Shown piece after piece: positions 14,008 through 64,000 of a stretch of 64,000 nt of DNA. The number at the start of each line of letters is the position of its first letter. Position 1 is the first letter of the stretch. The position numbers and the translations under genes were made by a program. The stretch is from Brienomyrus brachyistius (Eukaryota > Chordata > Actinopteri > Osteoglossiformes > Mormyridae): NCBI RefSeq assembly GCF_023856365.1, contig NC_064552.1:5180191-5244190 (forward strand), read 5' to 3'. The notes under the pieces are model-generated. The model did not search any database. It saw nothing but the letters and a program-made list of their open reading frames with translations, and was not told the origin of the DNA.

Positions 14008-14844
14008 CTATAGCTTATACCGGGATCTTTAGCATTCGCAATGTATTGCTCTGATAATAAATTTCAATTTGTTCTCAATGAATATTTAAACTTTTAATTG
14101 AGGATTGATTCTTATTAGGACATTTGGACTGACGGTATCAAAGCTGACACCGTCGTCCCAACGGCTCCAAAAAAATTCTGAGTTAATTATAACGATGCAT
14201 GCTTAATTAAAGCCAATTTACAATAGCTGCAATTACTTGATCGATCCTCGGTTCCACTTTAAAAAGTATCAGACGTTCGATTGTGCAGTCTTTACATTAA
14301 GAAATGTATGTTTGGGAAAAAGGGACTGGAAATGTTTGGTTATGTGCCTAATTAGACGTATAATCCTATAGCGTATGAATCTGAACTTCTAATATTTGAA
14401 AATATTTGAAAGGTTTTCTTAATAATATCCTTAAAATTAAGAAGGCGTTTTCATTTGCTTTACCGGACTTCAGAAATGCGCATCCAATTTATAACCCGAA
14501 TTAGGTCTATGTTACACACACACACACATATATATATATATCCATTTTTAAACCCCATTAGGTAAGCAATTATTTTTCCTAAAAACAGCAAACCGTTCAT
14601 CGATTGATTCGTATAACTATTAATTTGCTTCAATATGCTTTGTACGCTTTTTTGTAAGGCACGGGCACGCGTTGCAAGCGGTTGACTAACTATCTCAGTA
14701 CTATAAGAGAACCGTACAGTGGTTAGTGTGCTGGTGTTAAATCGCATCGTGGCTCCATTAGACAAGTAAGGTCAATGTATCTTAGACGACGCGGTCCGGA
14801 GATTTCTGGAGCTTTAGTTTAATATGACGAGTTTTTTGCGTGCC

Positions 14845-14862
14845 TGCAGGAGGCGCTGTGTA
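14845..14862 (+). promoter_or_regulatory. CTCF-like motif
   Basis: TGCCTGCAGGAGGCGCTGTG resembles the CTCF core with the GGCGCTGTG end intact and two mismatches elsewhere. Motif match only. Confidence 0.35.
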
Positions 14863-17800
14863 TCAAATTTAAAGCAGGCGTCTTTAAAAAAAATCAGTGA
14901 CCATTACTGTGCGGCCTTTTTAAAGCAAGGTGATCTTCACTCTTTCAAATTTCATTTTCAATTCGTGAGGATTTTTATATAGAAGGAAAATCAAGCAATA
15001 TATTGTTAAGCAAGTATCTTATAATTTCCTTGTAATGAATAACATTCCATGAAAAAAATTCATTGTCTGCAGGAAGCCTTGTACATTATATACCTCTATT
15101 GTCTGTAGTATGTTGAGTTTAGTGATTTTACCTGTAAACAAGATAAATTCGTCTGATGTTAAGTTACACACAAAGGCACAGATTTAAATGTGTTTCAGAA
15201 CCGAAGTTATATATTTTATGTAATGTAATTAATGATATTATACAGGCATATTTAAAATGTATATATCTATACAATATTTCCCCAATAAATTACAATATAT
15301 GTCACACGCTCAAAGTCGTCATGTAATGTGCATTTGATTACAAAATAATAGCAATTTCGACAAATAATAGTAAATTCGAAAGTACATGCAGTTATATTTT
15401 AAACGTACGATGCAATGGATATATTGTTTGTGCAACAAATAAACTCGTTACTCGGTGAATCTTTTGTTCGATCGTTTGCGGTGTTCAGGTGCAGTACAGC
15501 GCATCTCCATCTCACAGAGCCACGAGCAGGCATGCCTTAAGAAGAAGAGCCCCTTACTATCCTTTCTTGTACTTTATGAAAGAAGTACATCTTTACATGT
15601 TAACATTGGTGTAATGTCGGACACGTTTTACTTTAGTTTAATTGTTATTCTTAAATGTAAATATTGCGGGACCGATTAAATTACTAGCCAATGAGAGAAA
15701 CCCACTTGAATGTTTTCGGTTTTCCTTACATAGTAATAAATAGTTTTGTCATCAGCCTCCTGCCGCACGTAGCCTGTTTCCAAATAAAACTGGAATCCTA
15801 CGAGTCGGTTTGCACGAGCTTTTGTGTCTGTTGTTACTCTTCCAAAATCGTACACGCCTGTCGATATTTAAGAATGAATTTCGAAAAACTGCAGAATAAC
15901 GTCGCTCCCAATTCAGTTCATCCTAACACTCGAATGCCGCTTCCATCTGGATCACATCATTGGCGGGCACATCATCAATACCTAAATTGAAATGTGCGCA
16001 AAGTTTTAAAATAAGCACTGCAAGCCTTCAGCAATTAACAATGTGCGCGCTTTTATTGCAGCGTACACGCTTTGATATTCCCATGTTAAAATTATGGCTG
16101 TGATATGGTTCTTGTGCATCATTACAATTATTATTATTGTTATTATTATCATTATCAATCAATAACTCAATGATAACTATCGTCGTTTTTTCCCTGCAAA
16201 ATAAAATGACAAGTTTTGATTGATGTCAGCTGCAATTGATGTGACTTGGCGATTAAACAGACGGATCAAAAGTGTACAATAAACAAAAATAAAAGAACTC
16301 TCTGATATGAATCGAAGTATTTTTAACTGTTTGCTTGGGTTCTTTTGGTGGCGTTCTTTTTCCTCTTTACTCGTCAGAACATCGTCAGAACTAAAGCCTG
16401 ACCTAATTGATCAGAGATTAAAATAAAAATGTGTGTATGTTAAGGCCGCCCGCGTGCTCTGGTATGATGCTCCCGGACAGCTGGGCGATAGCCGTCTGAC
16501 TGACTTTGCCTTGACATCTGGGAAAGCCACTGGTGTGTGGCACGCGAATCGGTTGATGTCGCTATTTAAATGCAAATTTGCGGGGGGGATCATTGGAGCC
16601 TCACCCCGTAAATTCACACAAAAGGAACACTTCACACACAATAAGGAGGAGGGTCGTTTCTTCGGGAGGTCTTGGCAACACCGAGCAACTCTTATTCAAA
16701 CCCACACACCTTCTGCATGACTAACTTTTCCTTTGTCTAGCCTCCACTATTAGCACACTTCTCAAAATGAGATCTAACATGACCGACGTATAAAGCCCCG
16801 CGTCTTAGTGATTTGCGTCTTACAAAGGATAACAGCGGTTACTGGGTGCGCTTGTGCACTACAACTACTGCGGATACAACAAAACAATAACAACAACAAA
16901 CTACCATTACCACTGCCACTACTGCTACTATCAAATCATTACTAATGGCTGTAGGAATATTATTAACAGATTAACAATAGCAGCCATATACCGTTAATAA
17001 CAGAGCTTTATCGCGTGCAGATAGTGGCTTTCTGGTAGCAGGAGGATAACGGTAGTTGGCACAACACTAAACATGCAAACAGTTTATCTGTGATTGAATG
17101 ACTCAAGTCAACTCAGCAAGCCTTTTAGCACGTCACGCATGTTTGCATCTATCGTGTAATCTGCATTTAAAAATACATCTAGATACATTTAGATTTAAGT
17201 CCACTCTGGTACGCTGGAAGGGACAAAATGTTACCAGTATTCTGAAACTGTCACGCAACTGAACAACGTAAATAGCAAGCACGTTTTCTTTGCGTCATGA
17301 TTTTGAAACGAAATGGCATATAACGTAGTAAATTAATAGGACACGTTTTATAATCTCCCGTCCAATTTCTTAATTTTGTGGCTCTGTGATAATTTTAGCT
17401 TTGACGGAAGCCGTTTAGTAGAGTCAAAGTAAAAGTTGGTGAATTAAAGAGCGCATTTTCCACGCTTTGAATCCAGGACCAGATGATCCTAGAAAATGAG
17501 CTGAAATAGATTCAGGCTCAGCGCCTGTTGTGTGGAGCAGCTGATTCCTCTATTTCTGGCCAGATGGCTTCTGAACACAGATTTGCATTCATTTTCGGCT
17601 AATATCTTCCAAAATAGTGGGGCAGCTGCATTTGTTGTCAAATAAGGTTTAAAACTCCTTTTTAGGACAGGATCGTTACCTACGTAATGGGTTTCTCGAA
17701 CTTTTCTTTCCCCTCTCCAGTCAACGGTATCAGCTTTAAGAGGATTTGTCTTAAACCCCTAATTTGGTAATCAGATTGAAATCGCCTTGCCGTGTAATCT

Positions 17801-18115
17801 GTATTAAAGATACAGTAAATGACTTAAAGCAATATACGATCTCTACGACGACACAAAACATAAATTAAAAGGAAATGCCAACTTAATTTTATATAAATGT
17901 TATTTGAAATGTATACAGTTGAATTATTCTAACTGAACTGTCTGGGTTAATTATATCTCTTTGTATTTGCTATTTATTCAACGCTTTAAATATACATAAA
18001 TTAACCAATGCGATTCAAACAAAAACGTATTATAAAAACCGTTTTTAGACCGAATCCAACAGCAGATCTCAATTTATACTCTACTCGCGCAACAAATGTG
18101 TTTCATTTCCTTAAC

Positions 18116-18137
18116 ATATATATATATATATATATAT
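18116..18137. repeat. Short (TA)n microsatellite
   Basis: About eleven TA units. Confidence 0.9.
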
Positions 18138-19379
18138 TTCTCAATATGAATATTAAAATTTCGGTGACACTTGGATGTGAAGTACACTTCAAAAAGACTA
18201 ATCTTATTACCTTCAAATCATCGTAAAATATAATTTTATTATACTTACGTATTTAATTAGACGACCAGGCAATGTAACGGATTTTGAGACGAGGCAAGAG
18301 CAACAGCTTTGATAATTCACTTATCTTTGGCAATAGTCATTAACCCCCAACACCAGCAAAATAGATTGCTCTCTAAAACACATCTCTCTTCCTTTCTACA
18401 TCCCCCCACCCACCCCCTTTAGTGCAGAGGGCTGAGGGTCCCCTGATAACACAAATCGGACTTCGATTTTCACCGATTAATTAAAATATTAACATACATA
18501 CCCTGCCAATTGACAAAAAGCAAAGCCTTAACTTATAAGGCTAAAGGAAGCATCAGGCAGCGTTAAGATTGTCCGCGGTCTTTGTATTATTATCAAAGAC
18601 GTACGGGATTTTCTCCAAAGGAAAGCAGTCTGGATATTCTTTTTTATGCCCGGAGTCTTTTTTTCTCGAGTAGCAAGATATACGATAAAATGTAAACGAA
18701 TTACGCATCCAGCGCGAACTTTGATGAAGAAGGTAACTTAAATAAAACGAAGCAGTGATTTACTGCACCAAGTACTGACAGCCTATCGAAACAGATGCTG
18801 TGCATTCTACCTGCGAAATGAATTGGGCCTATTAAGATGTAATTATACTGCACATCAATATAAACATGCACACTAAAATGTGATTTATTGATATCTTTAT
18901 TTTGCTATAAAATTGGTAATTGTTGCATGTAATTTTAAAGATAAAGTGACTGAATGGAGTCAATGCATTTTAGCCAAAGCGAGAGAAAAACACACAACGC
19001 ACTATCATCTAAAACAGTAAGGTTATCACCTCTTCTTAACTATGCTTTATAAGTGCATATCATGCGATCTGGGTTTATTACGGAGCATACCGTTTCACGT
19101 TCCATTAAATTAGTGGGTCAATCCGTTTCGTCTTATACCCTTATTCTGTTTCCATATAATGCAGTAACGTAATTCATTGATTACACATCGAGTGATCAGA
19201 CCACAACATATACCTGCAAAAAAATATTTAGTGTGACATACCAGCTACAGATAACGTAACTTTTTGGCGACATAAATTATTCCGATTTGCCTTTTTCCCC
19301 TAAAGTGTTATATATATATTGACTAAGAGCATTTTCACTAAATGTTCATTTAACGGGGGAGAAAATTCTCTCTACATTG

Positions 19380-60667
<41,288 letters not shown>

Positions 60668-61036
60668 TAATTTGCAAAACTTCTCCCCTCCTCTTCCGTT
60701 GATGCTCTTTCCCTCCCTTTCCCTTCGCTTCTCCCACACCTCCTCCGTAGGTGGTCTTCCTCTTTTCCTCTCTAGTCGCCAGTCACTCTAGTGACCCCCC
60801 CTCACCCGTTTGCTTCCTCCTTCGACTTCGATCGCCATCACTTCCCTTTTCTCTCGTCTTTCATTGTAGTTCGCTCGCTCCTCCTACGTCTTCAGCTTTC
60901 AGTTGCTGTCCGCTTCTTCATTCCTCATGCCGCTGATATTGTTGCCGATGTTATCGTTACTTGCCATTTAAAAAAAATTTGGAAAGACACACCTGGAGTT
61001 TGCAGGAATAAAAAAAAAAAAAAAAAATCGACTAAA

Positions 61037-61039
<3 letters not shown>

Positions 61040-61104
<65 letters not shown>
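61040..61104. repeat. (TA)n microsatellite in intron 8
   Basis: About 32 TA units, preceded by an A tract of 18. Confidence 0.97.
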
Positions 61105-61108
<4 letters not shown>

Positions 61109-62653
61109 TTATCTGTGTGATGCTCGCTGTCTGATATATTCATGGAAGCTAAAGGAAAACACGAATAAAAAACATGATCTAACTTCAAAAATATGTGCCG
61201 GAGGTCAGTTTCCTGTTGCTGGGTCCCTCTACTCATAGGAAAGTGTGCGGGGGGGGGGTTGATTCTATGGGAAAAACAGCACCTCCAACCGACTCCATAT
61301 GATTGACCGATTGCCTGATCTTAAAAATAATGGGAAAATGCTTCATAGAAGAGACACAAGAAATTTTAATGGGATGCGAGGACTCTGGGAAATTCAAATG
61401 TAAAATCCCGCCCCCTCCCCTAACATTTGCCTTCCTCAGCTTCTGGATTGCTTTCAGTTTAAAGGTTATGGAAAAATAGAGTTTGCCAGGCTGAATTAGT
61501 TATCTATGCCGTAATGTGACAGGCAGAACAGGGTTTGAACACCGATTATGTTTAAAACAACAACCCAAATCCCCTCGTCCTGCGGCTGTTAGGGATTAAT
61601 TACGGCACGACCGTGGAAGGACTAAGGTGCAGCGTCACCCCGGAAAAAAAAGAAAATTAACACAAAGACAAATGATGGTTTTTTAGTACGAGGGGAAGCA
61701 AATGTATTTGTTTTTTTCTGCCCCCTCCACTTATTAATGATTACACTGCTGAACAAAAATATGATAATTAAAGGTTGCTCGGAGCATTTAAATCATTATG
61801 TCGCGTGACGTATTGTTTACCCCCACTGCCGCGCCGGGGGTGGCTAGACGGTAGGTGTGTCGAGCTTAGCAACGGGCTTTAATGAGGAGAGCAATTAGGG
61901 CAGGTCAGGCTTCCCTCTCCTCATGTCTGCAGCCTCTTGGGAGTTTTGGGAGTGTTCCACACAGAGGTCCTTGCCCCCCACCCCCCCTACCTCTCCAAAC
62001 ACCCCACTCTCTTCAACACCAAGCATCCCCCCCCAATGAAAAATCCCACCCGTCATAGGATCACCGCATCTTCCAAAGCACAGACACCCAGCCGCAACCG
62101 TGTTTTATCGGCAAATCAGTCACATTTTGCCTGGAGATCGCTTCATGAGGTCCCCACGTTGAAGGTCTCCATTGTACCCGGGTTGGGTAGAATAAGCAAG
62201 AAGGATTTACGGGCAAATTATATCAGGTGGGCGTCAGGCTTATGCACCTTCCAGATTTACATTTAGGTCTCATACGCGGCTGCATCTTCTACAAACACCC
62301 GCATGCATGCTCACCTCCCCAGCATCTTGTTAACGTCATTACAGTGTGATTAACACTCTTACCACTGGTTCATTTTTTTATTTTTAAGAAATACAGTAGT
62401 GGAACAATGGAAGCAAATATAAAAAAAATTCATACACTCTAAAGGGAGAAGCTTTTAGACAGGATTCCCCCCCCCCCTCATGAGCAGGATTTACAGTAAT
62501 AGATGTTAATCCCATCCATGTTCACCATGAAGGCCTGACCCTAGGTGCAGAGATAGTATGCTTTAGATTAGCAACACATTCTTTGCCCCCCCCTCCCCAA
62601 ACCCTCTCCCCATGAGACGATACACATGTGAGGACCGTGTCTGTCTCTTTTAC

Positions 62654-62749
62654 CTTCCTGCAAGCTTCTCCCGGTCGTTCACTTCAAAGCCGTTTTCAGT
62701 TAGCGTCAGCTGGTAGTCACAGGGGTGACCCTGAACGATGACACGGTAG
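62654..62749 (-). other. Doubtful exon-like open stretch, minus strand
   Basis: On the minus strand a 96-nt stretch lies between a gctaccag acceptor-like site and an AG/gtaaaa donor-like site. In one frame it reads YRVIVQGHPCDYQ, then LTLTENGFEVNDREKLAG, which has the composition of a real folded protein, and it enters and leaves in the same phase. The pyrimidine tract before the acceptor is poor. I do not recognise the family, and no neighbouring exon was found, so it may be chance. Confidence 0.25.
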
Positions 62750-63018
62750 CTGGTAGCCCTTTGCGGTTTATTATGTCCGTATGTCCTGCAAACCCAACCG
62801 CGGGTGGACAAGCACAGGGACGCACGGATACAGGGGCAGGGGCCCGCGAGCACGGAAGTGGCGAGACGTGTCCTCGCAAACCAGGCACGCAATCGCACGT
62901 GTGTAACGAGACACTCATGAAGCGCTTACACACGCAGCCGGCAACGCTTATACGCACAGGCACGGCTAACTGCCTGTAAATAAAACACACAGAGACACGC
63001 AATCGGTATGAGAGATAA

Positions 63019-63019
<1 letters not shown>

Positions 63020-63064
<45 letters not shown>
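63020..63064. repeat. (CA)n microsatellite in intron 8
   Basis: About 22 uninterrupted CA units. Confidence 0.97.
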
Positions 63065-63068
<4 letters not shown>

Positions 63069-64000
63069 CACGGACGACCCCAGCCTCACCCCGTGCGTGA
63101 GCACTCGCCGCTATGCGGCCCTGTGTGGAGGCGCCCACAGCGCTGGGCCCATTTGCATGCCAAGTGTCTGTAATGCTGTTAGGTTCATGCAATAAAGACA
63201 ACTGAATGCAGGCTGCAGGGGTTTAGCCAGTTAAAGGGAACAGATGGCTCTAGGAGAGGTAGAAGGTATAATCCCGTCAGCTGAAGCATCGGCAGCCATC
63301 TGGCCGTCCCCGAGCACAATTACAAGACATTTTAGCAGGCAGAACAAAGGAGTCTTCAGCCAGGCAAGATGAGACCTGTTTGAGTGCCGTGCCGTTGTCG
63401 GCGGACGGGAGGGCCACTAGCGCCCAGCGCTGGTTATTGCGTGCGACTGCGCTCTGGCGATGTAAATAATACACAGGGGTGGCCCTGTAGCAGAGGTTGG
63501 GGGGCCGAAGGGTGTTTAAAAGTCCGCCGGCATCCCCCGGCTGCTTGTGCGACGTCCATCCGCAGCACAAAAGGTTGGCCAGACAAAGCCGCGGATTTGC
63601 CACACCGTGACGGACGGCACCTAGATGGACCAGATCTCCAGCATAGTAATGGGCTCTGAATCTTTAAAAAATAAATAAATAAATTAGTGGGTCAGATAAA
63701 GTGTGCGATTCTAATTCGAGGACCAAGAGCGGTGACCCAAGTCAATTTATCGTTAAAATTATCGTTAAATTTGCATATTTGTCGTAAGCTAACACTATGT
63801 GTTTCGTTTCCGCGTCATAGACCCTCTATACATCTCAGCATGTTTATCTAAACAGAAAGAGCCACATGATTTGTTTCCCACTCCTCCCCCCAAAACGGGG
63901 CAAGCCGACTCCTGAAGGGTTTTCCCCCGCCGGTCCTCTCTGTCTCCCCATCCCTTTTCCATCAGCTGCTCAGGAGCACTGTGCACGTACGTCACAACAC

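Overview
This is a vertebrate, most likely teleost fish, genomic window. It holds the 5' two-thirds of one protein-coding gene on the + strand, ebf3 (early B-cell factor 3, a COE/Olf/EBF transcription factor). The host call rests on the gene's exon-intron structure with GT-AG introns, dinucleotide and tetranucleotide microsatellites, tRNA-derived SINEs, a palindromic MITE and a GTCCCCACAA-type repeat of a kind common in fish. There is nothing prokaryotic here: no operons, rRNA genes or CRISPR arrays, and almost all open frames are chance frames in non-coding DNA.

Layout: 1-19.4 kb is AT-rich upstream flank with a ~265 bp palindromic MITE, microsatellites and three CTCF-like motifs. The probable promoter and 5' leader of ebf3 lie at about 19.4-20.1 kb, and the start codon is at 20116. 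Coding exons 1-8 are 20116-20249, 20513-20669, 21063-21126, 21638-21693, 24311-24384, 26235-26303, 57963-58044 and 60500-60617. They splice in frame into the first 251 residues, which is the whole N-terminal DNA-binding domain including the H157/C161/C164/C170 zinc knuckle. Exon 9 onward (IPT/TIG domain, helix-loop-helix-like dimerisation region, C-terminal tail) is not seen and should lie beyond 64000.

Intron 6 is about 31.7 kb, half the window. It differs from the upstream DNA in being GC-richer and full of long poly-C/poly-G tracts, between which lie AT-rich, homeodomain-motif-rich, non-repetitive islands that look like candidate conserved regulatory elements of a developmental gene. A 500-N assembly gap sits at 50407-50906.

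Most interesting points: (1) exon 8 has a second in-frame donor 27 bp downstream, adding nine codons that match in position and character a segment found in EBF1 and EBF2; (2) the start codon has a poor context and Met15 a better one; (3) a 96-nt protein-like open stretch with splice-like ends lies on the minus strand in intron 8; (4) regulatory-looking islands are interleaved with poly-C tracts in intron 6. I found no convincing wholly new biological system.
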